The position numbers were made by a program, and so were the translations under genes. DNA of 64,000 bases from Nitratireductor basaltis. Its GTDB lineage: Bacteria > Pseudomonadota > Alphaproteobacteria > Rhizobiales > Rhizobiaceae. The DNA lies in the NCBI RefSeq assembly GCF_000733725.1, contig NZ_JMQM01000001.1, forward strand, positions 434,001-498,000, given 5' to 3'. Of this stretch, positions 8,308-16,778 are shown piece by piece. Under the pieces are notes generated by a model, which ran no database searches, was not told the origin of the DNA, and worked only from the letters and a program-made list of their open reading frames with translations. The stretch's first letter is position 1. Every line of letters begins with the position of its first letter.

Positions 8308-10509
8308 ATGGCAAAAGAACACATCCGATCAACACCTGAATCCGCTGTCGCAGCTGGCGCGTCCCTTATCGAGCAGCAGACCGCAAGTGCAAGTGTCGAC
8401 AGCGAGCCGGCGGCCATCAATGAACGCTCGTTCTTTGGGGGGCGGCATGTGGCGATCGCTGCCATGTGCATCGCTTACACCGTATTCCACCTTTTGGTCA
8501 TGAACGTCTATCCGCTGGAAACGTGGACCTATCGTCTGGTGCATGTTGGGGGCGGATTGGTTCTGGGCTTCCTGCTTGTCGGTTCCGCCGACGTCTCGCC
8601 TGACGGCTCGGCACGCCGCAACCTCGTGGAACGCATCCTCTTCCTGCTAGCTGCAGCGGGTGTTGCCTATGGCGCTTTCGGCGTGGCGACTGTGTGGTTC
8701 AATGGATGGTTCGGCAGTTCGCCGATCCCGCCCGCATGGGCCATGAACACGCTCGGCCTGCCGCTTGCTGCAGGTACGGCACTCGCCTGCATCCATGGCT
8801 ACATGTTTCCCGATACGCGCGCACACCGGTTTGCGCCCGGCGACGTGCTTCTCGCTCTGGCCGCCATTGCGTCTACCTTCTACCTGATCTTTTTCGCGCC
8901 GCAGCTCCAGCTTCGTGCAGGCATGCCGATGGCGCTTCCAGCCGATATGTGGGCTGCCATCACGGGCGTTATCCTGATCGTCGAGCTGACCAGGCGTCTA
9001 GCGGGTATGGCGCTGGTCATAATCGCCGGCGTCTTCGTTGCCTATGCGTTTCTCGGTCCCTGGCTGCCGGGCATCTTCGCCCATCGCGGTTACGATGCGA
9101 AGCGCTTCTTCTCCTACATCTATACGGATAACGGGATACTGGGCGCGCCGATTGCCATCTCGTCCACCTATATCATTCTCTTCGTGGTCTTCGCTGCATT
9201 CCTGCAGGCAAGCCGGGTCGGCGAATATTTCGTCAACCTCGCCTTTGCTGCAGCAGGGCATCGGCGTGGCGGACCTGCCAAGGTCGCCATCTTCGCATCC
9301 GGCCTCATGGGCATGATCAACGGCACCTCGGCTGGCAACGTGGTTGCGACCGGCAGCCTCACGATCCCGCTGATGAAAAAAGTCGGCTACAAGCCGCAAA
9401 CCGCGGCAGCCGTCGAGGCGGCTTCCTCCTCGGGCGGCCAGATCATGCCACCAATCATGGGTGCCGGCGCCTTCATCATGGCCGAGATCACCGGCATCCC
9501 GTATATGGAGATCGTCTGGGCCGCCGTGATCCCTGCGGTCGTCTACTTCGCCTCGATCTATTTCATGGTCGACCTGGCGGCACAGAAATTCAACATGAAG
9601 GGTCTGCCACGCGCAGAGCTTCCAAAGCTCGGCAAGCTGCTGCGTCAGATCTATCTGTTCACCCCGATCATCGTTCTGATCTACTCGCTCTTTTCCGGCT
9701 ACTCTGTCATTCGCTCGGGTACACTGGCGATGGTGACGGCCATGGTCGTCTCGTGGCTTACGCCGCATCGCATGGGACCGCGCCAGCTTCTGCTTGCGCT
9801 CGAGCTTGGCGCGCGCATGGTTCTGCAGCTTGTCGCTGTTTGCGCTACCGCCGGCATCATCGTTGGCGTGATCGCGCTGACTGGCATCGGCTCACGCTTC
9901 TCATCGGTGCTGTTGAGCCTTGCCGATCAGAGCCAGTTCCTTGCGCTCTTCTTTGCGATGGTCGTCTCCGTTGTGCTGGGCATGGGAATGCCAACCACTG
10001 CAGCCTACGCTGTTGCTGCGAGTGTGATTGCGCCCGGCATTGTTGCGCTCGGTGTTGAGCCTCTCACCGCTCACTTTTTCATCTTCTACTTTGCTGTGAT
10101 GTCGGCCATCACGCCGCCCGTCGCGCTGGCAGCTTATGCAGGATCCGCGTTATCCGGCTCGGACCCCCTCAAAACGAGCGTCGAAAGCTTTGTCATCGGC
10201 CTGGCCGCCTTCGTGGTGCCCTACATGTTCTATCTTTCGGATGCGATGCTGATGAAGGGCAGCATGGCCGAGATCGTACATGTAACTGCTACGGCCATTG
10301 TTGGAGTCTATCTTCTTTCGGGTGCAGTGCAGGGCTATTTCTGGGGGCATGCAAACATCCTTCAGCGGCTGGCGCTCCTGATAGCGGGTCTCACGATGAT
10401 CGAAGGATCGTGGACCACGGATGCTGTCGGGCTTGCAGTGGGGGCGATGGTAATATTTTCCCAGCGCCTGATCCATCGCGGGAAAGCTGCGGAAGGCACG
10501 GGGGGCTGA
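8308..10509 (+). CDS. TRAP transporter fused permease (4TM/12TM, DctQM type)
   Basis: 733 residues, in which the small and large TRAP membrane subunits are joined. The N-terminal ~200 residues carry several membrane helices (DctQ-like). The rest is DctM-like, with GLMGMINGTSAGNVVATGS, a SSGGQIMPPIMGAGAFIMA segment near residue 375, GMGMPTTAAY near residue 560 and ITPPVALAAYAGSALSG near residue 605. This architecture goes with TAXI receptors, and the receptor gene is directly upstream. An N-terminal hydrophilic tail of about 45 residues precedes the first helix. Translation starts at ATG 8308 after a GGAG site slightly upstream. Confidence 0.93.
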   Translation: MAKEHIRSTPESAVAAGASLIEQQTASASVDSEPAAINERSFFGGRHVAIAAMCIAYTVFHLLVMNVYPLETWTYRLVHVGGGLVLGFLLVGSADVSPDGSARRNLVERILFLLAAAGVAYGAFGVATVWFNGWFGSSPIPPAWAMNTLGLPLAAGTALACIHGYMFPDTRAHRFAPGDVLLALAAIASTFYLIFFAPQLQLRAGMPMALPADMWAAITGVILIVELTRRLAGMALVIIAGVFVAYAFLGPWLPGIFAHRGYDAKRFFSYIYTDNGILGAPIAISSTYIILFVVFAAFLQASRVGEYFVNLAFAAAGHRRGGPAKVAIFASGLMGMINGTSAGNVVATGSLTIPLMKKVGYKPQTAAAVEAASSSGGQIMPPIMGAGAFIMAEITGIPYMEIVWAAVIPAVVYFASIYFMVDLAAQKFNMKGLPRAELPKLGKLLRQIYLFTPIIVLIYSLFSGYSVIRSGTLAMVTAMVVSWLTPHRMGPRQLLLALELGARMVLQLVAVCATAGIIVGVIALTGIGSRFSSVLLSLADQSQFLALFFAMVVSVVLGMGMPTTAAYAVAASVIAPGIVALGVEPLTAHFFIFYFAVMSAITPPVALAAYAGSALSGSDPLKTSVESFVIGLAAFVVPYMFYLSDAMLMKGSMAEIVHVTATAIVGVYLLSGAVQGYFWGHANILQRLALLIAGLTMIEGSWTTDAVGLAVGAMVIFSQRLIHRGKAAEGTGG

Positions 10510-10673
10510 CGAGGGAGATCCGCTATCCGAATAAGCTCGTAGACGAAGTCGCTAAAGGCCGACCGATCACGAAGATCCTGCGTTAGCACGTCAGACACGC
10601 TTGCGCACCAGTCCGGCCGGATGTCATCCGCATGAGCTTTCTCCCGAAATGCAGTACTTCAGTTATTGCAAAT

Positions 10674-10692
10674 ATTTGTATAATCTTCGCAG
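10674..10692 (+). promoter_or_regulatory. Candidate LysR site, copy 3 of 3
   Basis: ATTTGTATAATCTTCGCAG resembles the words at 7134 and (inverted) 6127. No gene follows on the plus strand for thousands of bases, so if it is a promoter/operator it is an orphan. Confidence 0.3.
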
Positions 10693-10856
10693 CGTGGCGC
10701 GTTTGTCCTATAAATGGGTAGCCTCTCAGTCAGATAGGAACGGTCAGCGCCTGCTGCAGAGGAGGAACGGTTTAACCGTTTTTGCAGCCGCCGGACCTCA
10801 CAGATTGGACCTGCGTATCATTAGGGTCCGGGAGGAGGATAGATGCGACATGGTTC

Positions 10857-10882
10857 GCTCTGCTTGCACGTGCAAGCAGAGC
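10857..10882. repeat. Perfect 26-bp palindrome
   Basis: Thirteen-base arms meet without a spacer: the left arm is GCTCTGCTTGCAC at 10857-10869 and the right arm its exact complement at 10870-10882. The core is GCACGTGC. No T run follows within 25 bases in either direction, so it is not an obvious terminator. It may be a binding site for a dimeric regulator or part of a lost mobile element. Confidence 0.7.
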
Positions 10883-10980
10883 CGCTGCCCGTATTGAAGA
10901 TGTGCTGATCGCCGTTTTTTGTCGTTTGAATGTGTGGTCGGAAAGCATCCGCCTTCCTGATTGCTTGTGGTGCCGGTTCT

Positions 10981-11697
10981 TCAGCGATCCGATTTCACGT
11001 CGGATGCGAAGCGCGCAGCATTTTCTTTCGCGAAGGCGCTGGCATCGGCTTTCTCATCCCAAAAGTGCGGGTTGGCCTTGGGAATGGTCAGCGCCTTCTG
11101 CACGGCAGGGCGGGCGTCGATGCGGTCGAACCAGCCTTTGAGATTATCGAGACCTTCGACCGACACTCGTGCCCAGACATAAGCGCGCGCCCAGGGATAG
11201 ATCATCATGTCTGCGATCGTGTATTGGCCTGCAGCGATCCATTCGCGACCCTCCAGGTGCGTGTCGAGCACTTCGAGCAAGCGCCTGCTTTCATCGACAT
11301 AGCGCTTGATCGAGAAGGGTTCTTCGTGCCCGTTGGGCGCGGCAATGTGCTGGAAATACATCGCCTGTCCCATCATCGGGCCAATATGGCCGACCTGGAA
11401 AAACAGCCATTGCATGACCTCGGAGCGACCAACCGGATCGGAGGGCAAGAACTGGCCGTATTTTTCTGCCAGATGCCACAGGATCGCGCCGGACTCGAAT
11501 ATCGGTCGGCCTTCGAACCGGTCCACGATGGTCGGGATCTTCCCGTTCGGATTGAGCTTCAGATAGTCAGGCGCTTTTTGCTCCTGATTTGCGAAGTCGA
11601 CGAAGGTCAGATCGTAAGGAACACCTGCTTCTTCGAGAAAGATGACCGGCTTGTATCCGTTCATCGTAGCGGCGGTATAGAGATGGATGTCAGCCAT
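10981..11697 (-). CDS. Glutathione S-transferase family protein
   Basis: 238 residues. The N-terminal thioredoxin-like domain begins IHLYTAATMNGYKPVIFLEE and contains LNPNGKIPTIVD and the glutathione-binding FESGAILWHLAE; an all-helical C-terminal domain follows. The pattern resembles GstA/YfcG-like (Nu/beta) enzymes. It probably conjugates or reduces electrophiles with glutathione in the cytoplasm. Its ATG at 11697 overlaps the end of the upstream cupin gene by eight bases, and the pair lies behind an mdaB-like quinone reductase gene. The order fits an electrophile/quinone defence operon under the divergent HxlR regulator. Confidence 0.88.
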   Translation of the reverse strand: MADIHLYTAATMNGYKPVIFLEEAGVPYDLTFVDFANQEQKAPDYLKLNPNGKIPTIVDRFEGRPIFESGAILWHLAEKYGQFLPSDPVGRSEVMQWLFFQVGHIGPMMGQAMYFQHIAAPNGHEEPFSIKRYVDESRRLLEVLDTHLEGREWIAAGQYTIADMMIYPWARAYVWARVSVEGLDNLKGWFDRIDARPAVQKALTIPKANPHFWDEKADASAFAKENAARFASDVKSDR

Positions 11698-12049
11698 TGT
11701 CTGCTCCTTCAATATCGTTGTCGAGGCGCTCGAAGATGATTGCTTCGATCTCGTTTTCACCGGCATTGGTCACTTGATGAGTCCACGGCCCGTTGTGCAT
11801 GACCTCGCCATCGGCCACTTCCTTCTCGACCGACGTCCCGTCCTCGAGCCGGATCGAAAGCGTCCCGCCGCGGATGAAGTAAACGATCTCTTCGGGGAGA
11901 CGGTGGGGTGCGTCGGTAGCGCCTGGCGGCATGACCATGCGCGCCAAGCGCGATACGCCGGTATTGACGAGTTCGGCATACATGTCTGGCGATGCCTGAT
12001 CTGCCAGCGGCGCGATGGTGTCGGGTTCGGTGAGAGCTTGCTTGGTCAT
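11690..12049 (-). CDS. Small cupin-domain protein
   Basis: 119 residues forming a single cupin: a PPGATDAPHRLPEEIVYFIRGG first motif and a VADGEVMHNGPWTHQVTNAG second motif. The usual metal-binding His/Glu positions are only partly evident (His, Glu, Glu, then His). The exact activity cannot be assigned; small cupins often bind metals and act on small oxidised molecules. The ATG at 12049 was chosen because the upstream in-frame extension runs into the neighbouring gene and lacks cupin character. It sits between mdaB-like and GST genes on the same strand. Confidence 0.75.
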   Translation of the reverse strand: MTKQALTEPDTIAPLADQASPDMYAELVNTGVSRLARMVMPPGATDAPHRLPEEIVYFIRGGTLSIRLEDGTSVEKEVADGEVMHNGPWTHQVTNAGENEIEAIIFERLDNDIEGADNG

Positions 12050-12071
12050 CGTAATACTTCTGTCCCCGCGG

Positions 12072-12671
12072 TCATGCGGCCTGTGCCGCTGCGAAGGTGT
12101 CTTCCAGGTGCGCGTCGAAACGGGCGAAGTCCTTCTCGACTTCCGCATTCTTCATCACGTCGAATGCCCCGAAGGTGGGTAGCGGCTCCATTGCGAAGAA
12201 CTTGGCATTGAGGTGGACCGGGCGCAGCAGATCATCGAGTGACATGCCTTCGAAAAAGGGCTCACTGGGATCGTCGAGCGATTCTGCCGGCGCGTTGAGC
12301 GTGGCCGAGATCATGTACTTGGTGCCGGCGAGCGTGCCCCCCATGCCGTAGTTAGCTTTTGGTGCCTCGGGCGAGCGGCCATCGCCAACGCAAAGGCGGC
12401 CATCCATCCCCGCGGTGTAGACTTCGTCCATGTATCTCTTGAACGACCAGGGAACGCCCATCCAGTTTACCGGGAACTGCATGAAGACGAGGTCGGCCCA
12501 ACGGTGGTTTTCGACTTCCTCATCGACGTCATAGCCATCAGAAACCTTCGTGACGCGCACTTCATCTCCGCGCGCCTCGAAGAAATCGCGAGCCTTGGTG
12601 GCAAACGCTGCGTTGAGTTCGCCCTTGGCAAATTCGTAGGGCTGGTGACCGTTGAGGATCAGGACTTTCAT
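12072..12671 (-). CDS. mdaB: NAD(P)H:quinone reductase, MdaB-like flavodoxin-fold protein
   Basis: 199 residues. It starts MKVLILNGHQPYEFAKGELN and contains FMQFPVNWMGVPWSFKRYMDEV, which is the flavin/quinone-site signature of MdaB and the Kef-type quinone reductases, and a later GTLAGTKYMISATLNAP segment. It should reduce quinones by two electrons at the expense of NAD(P)H and so limit redox cycling. It is the first gene of a three-gene minus-strand set (then cupin and GST) and is divergent from an HxlR regulator with conserved Cys residues. A GTTACC-TTTT-GGTAAC inverted repeat lies between them. Confidence 0.9.
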   Translation of the reverse strand: MKVLILNGHQPYEFAKGELNAAFATKARDFFEARGDEVRVTKVSDGYDVDEEVENHRWADLVFMQFPVNWMGVPWSFKRYMDEVYTAGMDGRLCVGDGRSPEAPKANYGMGGTLAGTKYMISATLNAPAESLDDPSEPFFEGMSLDDLLRPVHLNAKFFAMEPLPTFGAFDVMKNAEVEKDFARFDAHLEDTFAAAQAA

Positions 12672-12759
12672 GGTTTCGCTCCTTGCTGATTTGTCGCCGA
12701 CCCTTGACGGATCAGCGTGTGCAGGCGAAATAAGGGAAGTAGGCTACGAATATCAACCA

Positions 12760-12775
12760 GTTACCTTTTGGTAAC
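12760..12775. promoter_or_regulatory. Candidate HxlR operator
   Basis: GTTACCTTTTGGTAAC is a perfect 6-4-6 inverted repeat in the 133-base space between the divergent mdaB-like and HxlR genes. GTAAC/GTTAC dyads are typical of HxlR-family binding sites, so this is the probable operator controlling both directions. Confidence 0.6.
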
Positions 12776-12804
12776 CTGCTAGTCAGTCTTTCAAGGAGGC
12801 GCCC

Positions 12805-13191
12805 ATGCGCGCGAAAGTCATCGAGAGTGGAAATGGGCGCCGCGTGGCGGTGGAAGCCTGCGTCGAACCGTGTGCGATCGAGCGCGGAATGCGGATCATC
12901 GGCGGCAAGTGGACTGGCTCGATCCTTTATCACCTCAAGGATGGCCCCGTGCGCTTCAACGACCTTGCACGCATGGTTGGCGGGGCGAGCAAGAAGATGA
13001 TCACCGAACGCCTGCGCCATCTCGAAGATCACGGGATGATCAAACGCGAGGTCGTTGCGACATCTCCAGTGTCTGTCGAATACCAAATTACCGACTTCGG
13101 AAGCACCGCGATCTGTATTCTCGACGAGCTCCGCCAATGGAGCGAGAACGTCCCATCAGATCTGACTGGCGATGGCAAAGCAGACGGCTAG
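12805..13191 (+). CDS. HxlR-family (QorR/YodB-like) redox-sensing regulator
   Basis: 128 residues with the HxlR core: a conserved Cys (C23, plus C19) just before the IERGMRIIGGKWTGSILYHL helix, then the winged helix RFNDLARMVGGASKKMITERL and EDHGMIKREV. In YodB/HypR/QorR proteins the corresponding N-terminal Cys senses diamide, quinones or hypochlorite. The neighbouring divergent operon (quinone reductase, cupin, GST) is what such a sensor would control. Redox sensing here is inferred from family and context. Confidence 0.88.
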   Translation: MRAKVIESGNGRRVAVEACVEPCAIERGMRIIGGKWTGSILYHLKDGPVRFNDLARMVGGASKKMITERLRHLEDHGMIKREVVATSPVSVEYQITDFGSTAICILDELRQWSENVPSDLTGDGKADG

Positions 13192-13226
13192 GCTAACCTC
13201 ACTTCACTTAAACGACATATCCGCAG

Positions 13227-13640
13227 ATGAACTCCAGCAAGCTTCTCGATTGGGGCCTATGGGCCTGCGTCGCGTATTTCTGCTGCATGGCGGCTGCCCA
13301 CTTCTTCGGCATCAAAGTGCCTGTGCTGTTCGTCTACTACGACACCCCGTTCTTCGCTTACCAGGACAAGATTATCTCGTTCGCGGTCGTGGCGTATATT
13401 GCGCTGTTCTACAGCGCGGCCAGAGTGCGCGAAGTCGTGCCTGCGGCCTTGTTTACGCTGTGGATTACCGCAGCCGGCCTCGCGCACGTAAATCTATCCG
13501 ACGCGCTCGGTGGCCTTGAAGGCGAAAAATCGATGACTGCCTATTGGGCGCAGACTGCGCTGATTGGCGGGATCGCGATGTGTCTGACGGCTCTCTATCT
13601 CAAAGCACACAGAGGCACGTCCGATGTTCCCAAACCTTAG
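13227..13640 (+). CDS. Small membrane protein of unknown function
   Basis: 137 residues with about four hydrophobic segments (residues 8-25, 45-65, 70-90 and 105-125) and short polar loops. I do not recognise a family; there is a faint resemblance to DoxX-like four-helix proteins. It starts 35 bases after the HxlR gene on the same strand and may be co-transcribed with it. Confidence 0.6.
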   Translation: MNSSKLLDWGLWACVAYFCCMAAAHFFGIKVPVLFVYYDTPFFAYQDKIISFAVVAYIALFYSAARVREVVPAALFTLWITAAGLAHVNLSDALGGLEGEKSMTAYWAQTALIGGIAMCLTALYLKAHRGTSDVPKP

Positions 13641-13934
13641 CCCTCGCTACATCGTCTATTTGCCTAGACCCGTCGAATGTTTCGTCCTGCGGCGCTTTTC
13701 TGGATCGATTGGCATCTGACTGAACGGCCGCATCCATGCATAGCGTCCAGATACCGGAATGGCGGGAATGGGGGCACTTATTGCAACGACCGCCCAAAAG
13801 CTGAGGTAAAGTTTGCCTGTCTATCTGAGAAGCGGATGATCCAGATCACGAGCTGCAACTGTCGCCAATGGCACGGACAACTTGTATCCGCGCGTTTAGG
13901 AAAAAGCTTTGGGCTTTCGGAGCAGCGACAGGCA
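13641..13934. other. Non-coding, possibly decayed junction
   Basis: No convincing gene in 294 bases. It contains the 21-mer GCTGAGGTAAAGTTTGCCTGT (13800-13820), repeated with one change at 27168-27188. The adjoining 3' end of the enolase-superfamily gene looks unlike its family, so a rearrangement may have ended here. Confidence 0.45.
13800..13820 (+). repeat. 21-bp dispersed repeat, copy A
   Basis: Identical at 20 of 21 positions to 27168-27188. Both copies lie in gene-poor decayed DNA, which suggests the remains of mobile-element ends. Confidence 0.4.
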
Positions 13935-15110
13935 TTACACAAAGCAAAAACGTACCAAAGATGCTGTAGTCAACACAGCATCGGGGAGCGAGGTGATGCC
14001 AATCCCCGGTTCGCTTCCTATCGCCCAAAATCCGTTATTGATGCGTTCCGGAACCTGGCTGAACCCTGTGCGCAAAATATTCGGATTGAAATCGACCTCC
14101 AGCAGTCCCGAGCCGCCGACGGCTGCCAAGAGATGGGCTGATGCGACTAGACCGATGCCCCCACCCAGGAAATGCGGGCAATAGATTCTGCCGGCCTGGA
14201 CGATGTCCCGGGCTACTTCGTGGCAACCGGTAATACCTCCCCATTTGGCGACGTCCGGCTGCAGAAAGCTATATGAGCCAGAGGCGAGGGCGTTTGCGAA
14301 TTCGCGCTTCCCAGCCATGTTCTCGCCGCCCGCCAAGGGCACACCAAGGGCTGCAAGCTCTGCCCAGTTTTGTGGCGTATCGTCCACCCTTAAGGGCTCT
14401 TCCACCCAGCCGAGCGAAACCGAGTGTGTCGACTGAAGGAATGCTTTGGCTTCCGCGAGTGCCCATGCCTGATTTGCGTCTGCGAAAAGCCGCTCCGTGG
14501 CATATATGGTTTTAGATAGTTCCATGAGGCGGTTCGCGTCATCCGTGCCGAAACCGACCTTCACCTTGAAAGCATCGAAACCCGCTTTCCTGGCCTTTTC
14601 GATCTCAGCTTGCGCCGTACCGATCTGTATGCCGCTCGCATAGATGGGGACATGCTGGTGCGCATTGGCATTTATGGCCTTGGCAAGTGGAAGCCCTGCG
14701 CGTCTTGAGACGAGGTCCCAGGCGGCAATATCAAGCCCGGCAATGGCATGGGCGAAAGGTCCCTGCTCACCACACTGTATTGCGCGCACCTGCGTTTTCG
14801 CATCAAGAGACCAGAACATCTCCTCAGGCGCTTGCCATAGCTGGCCGATTGCGAGATCCGCAATGTCATCCATAAGCAGATTGACGCGGTGCTCGGCTCC
14901 GGCTGCTGGCCAGTTCGCGAAGATCTCACCCCAGCCAAAACAGCCCTGATCATCTTCTATGCGTACGAACACGGCAGGGCGGTCACGCATGATCCCGAAG
15001 GATGTGGTTACCGAGCCGCTTGTTATGGGCGCTCGACATGCCCATGCATCAATGCGCTTGATCGTAAATGCGCTGTCATAGGGGCGTTTGATGATCTGTT
15101 TTTCCATCAT
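13935..15110 (-). CDS. Mandelate racemase / muconate lactonizing enzyme (enolase superfamily) protein
   Basis: 391 residues. An N-terminal capping domain is followed by a TIM-barrel from about residue 135. Active-site features visible are the KxK acid/base pair in FDAFKVKVGFG, metal ligands in FADANQAW, WVEEPL and AGGENMAG, and a His in YCPHFLGGGIGLVAS. Members with a KxK and a late His act on acid sugars, hydroxy acids or amino-acid derivatives by dehydration or epimerisation. D-tartrate dehydratase is one example, but the substrate here cannot be read off. The last ~25 residues (after SEPGIGI) do not look like the usual family end. It is the last gene of the minus-strand catabolic run, 22 bases after the ThDP enzyme. 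Confidence 0.85.
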   Translation of the reverse strand: MMEKQIIKRPYDSAFTIKRIDAWACRAPITSGSVTTSFGIMRDRPAVFVRIEDDQGCFGWGEIFANWPAAGAEHRVNLLMDDIADLAIGQLWQAPEEMFWSLDAKTQVRAIQCGEQGPFAHAIAGLDIAAWDLVSRRAGLPLAKAINANAHQHVPIYASGIQIGTAQAEIEKARKAGFDAFKVKVGFGTDDANRLMELSKTIYATERLFADANQAWALAEAKAFLQSTHSVSLGWVEEPLRVDDTPQNWAELAALGVPLAGGENMAGKREFANALASGSYSFLQPDVAKWGGITGCHEVARDIVQAGRIYCPHFLGGGIGLVASAHLLAAVGGSGLLEVDFNPNILRTGFSQVPERINNGFWAIGSEPGIGITSLPDAVLTTASLVRFCFV

Positions 15111-15132
15111 GTCGAATATTGGTAAGCCCGAA

Positions 15133-16737
15133 CTAGTGTGATGGGCCGGAGGGTGCGGGAAACCCTTCGATCAGGACATTCACGCAAGCCACTTTTCCCG
15201 AATTTACGGCGCGTTCCAATGCTCCGTCGAGCTCGGAGAGTTCCCTCACGAATTCGCCATGCCCACCAAGGGCCGTGGCGACAAGGTCGTAGCGCCCATC
15301 ACTCAGTTCACAGCCGATCAAGCGGTCGGGACCGTAGTCCCGCAACTGGATCTGATGCTCGGCGTTCCAGCGCATGTCATTGCCAATGACGAGAACATAG
15401 GGCGCGCCGACACGCGCTGCCGTTTCGAGCTCGCTGAGATGGAAGCCAGCGGTGCCGTCGCCCATCATGGAGAAGATGGTCGACTGGGGAAACAGTTTGG
15501 CAGCGGCGAGGCCATAGCAGAGGCCCCCGCCGATCGCGCCCGACACACCATTGACCACACGCCGCTTCGCAGTAATGCTCGCCTGTGCCCATTGGCCAAA
15601 TTCGCCGCCATCACTGATGAAGATTGCGTCATCGGCGGCATCGATCCTGCGCTGGACAGCCGCACATAGCTGATCCGGCGTGATAGGCCCGCTGGACTTG
15701 GGCGGCGCGGCGCGGCGCGAGAGCTTGTGGGCCACATCTCCAAGCCATTGGCCAGGCTGATCGCCACCGGTCGCGAACTGGATGAGCGTTTCTGCAGCGT
15801 CCCGCGGGTCAGCATGGAAGTTCATCTTCAACCGCTTGCCGAGATTTAGATGGGCGCGGTCGCGCTCCTTCATGTCCGGTTGGATGCTGATCCAAAGGGT
15901 AGAGGGATTGAACGCACCTGCCTTGCCAAAGCCCAGCGTGAAGTCAACGCGCTTGCCGAGCGTCACGACGAGGTCGGCTTCTTGCAGTATTTCTGCCAAT
16001 GCTCCCAATGACGGATCCTTCAGACCGCGCGGGCTCTCCATGGCGATGACGGGCGCGCAGAGCGCCTTCTGCAATCTTTCCTTGAGGTCGCCGCTGCGCG
16101 TGGCATTCATCACCGGCCCGCAGAGGACGACGGGCTTTTGAGCAGCAGCAATTGCCTGGGCGATCAGGCGAGCATCGCCTTCTCGTAGAGCCATCGTATC
16201 GCGGGCCAGTTCGTGCACGGTCGGTATGCTTGCCTCACCGGCATCGTCCTCGACGACGTCGAAGGGGAGTGCGATGTGAACTGGCCCCGGACGGCCAGAT
16301 GTGGCAGTTCTCACGGCCTTCGCAACGGCAGATCCCAACAGGTCAGCAGAACGTGGCCGCAACGAAAGCTTCGTCAACGGCGCTGTCATCGGCACCTGAT
16401 CCATTTCCTGGAACGCACCACGACCGTCCTGTGAAACCGGGCTGTCGCCCGTGAGAAGGAGTACCGGTGTCTCGGATTCGGAGGCCGTGAAAAGAGGGCC
16501 CAAAGCATTCGCAGCCCCGGCACCCGCCGTTACCATCGCGACACCAATGGTGCCTGTCAGCTGGGCATGGGCTTCGGCCATGTAGACGGCAGCGGCCTCG
16601 TGCCGCGTGTGCACGATCTCGACACCGGCTTCAAAACAGGCATCGTAAACCGGCATTATCTGGTTACCCGACAGGGAATAGATGCGCGTTACTCCCGCTG
16701 CCTTCAGTGCCTCAACAAGCAGATCCGCTCCGCGCAT
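15133..16737 (-). CDS. Thiamine-diphosphate-dependent enzyme, acetolactate-synthase-like
   Basis: 534 residues with the three-domain ThDP layout. The N-terminal PYR domain has the catalytic Glu (HTRHEAAAVYMAEA, near residue 48), a central domain lies at about 190-330, and the C-terminal PP domain has MMGDGTAGFHLSELETAAR as the ThDP/Mg motif. A Glu at the activating position argues against glyoxylate carboligase, which lacks it. It could cleave or decarboxylate a 2-oxo acid or join 2-oxo acids; the substrate is unknown. The ATG at 16737 was chosen because the longer frame has 65 extra residues that run through the intergenic space. It lies within the fumarase/SDH-like operon. Confidence 0.85.
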   Translation of the reverse strand: MRGADLLVEALKAAGVTRIYSLSGNQIMPVYDACFEAGVEIVHTRHEAAAVYMAEAHAQLTGTIGVAMVTAGAGAANALGPLFTASESETPVLLLTGDSPVSQDGRGAFQEMDQVPMTAPLTKLSLRPRSADLLGSAVAKAVRTATSGRPGPVHIALPFDVVEDDAGEASIPTVHELARDTMALREGDARLIAQAIAAAQKPVVLCGPVMNATRSGDLKERLQKALCAPVIAMESPRGLKDPSLGALAEILQEADLVVTLGKRVDFTLGFGKAGAFNPSTLWISIQPDMKERDRAHLNLGKRLKMNFHADPRDAAETLIQFATGGDQPGQWLGDVAHKLSRRAAPPKSSGPITPDQLCAAVQRRIDAADDAIFISDGGEFGQWAQASITAKRRVVNGVSGAIGGGLCYGLAAAKLFPQSTIFSMMGDGTAGFHLSELETAARVGAPYVLVIGNDMRWNAEHQIQLRDYGPDRLIGCELSDGRYDLVATALGGHGEFVRELSELDGALERAVNSGKVACVNVLIEGFPAPSGPSH

Positions 16738-16778
16738 GAATTCCCCTCCGATTGCGTGTCTTTTTTTGCTGCCTGCGT

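Larger units (their letters stand above)
10510..10980. other. Gene-free stretch with palindromes after the TAXI operon
   Basis: About 470 bases without a convincing gene; the short frames present have no recognisable similarity. It contains a third copy of the candidate LysR word (10674-10692), a 15-base inverted repeat AACGGTT-T-AACCGTT (10766-10780) and a perfect 26-base palindrome (10857-10882). These suggest leftover regulatory DNA whose target gene was lost, or a small RNA not recognisable by eye. Confidence 0.5.

Noticed and set aside
15133-16737. Glyoxylate carboligase
   Set aside because: Gcl lacks the catalytic Glu, whereas this protein has RHEAAA with Glu at that position.
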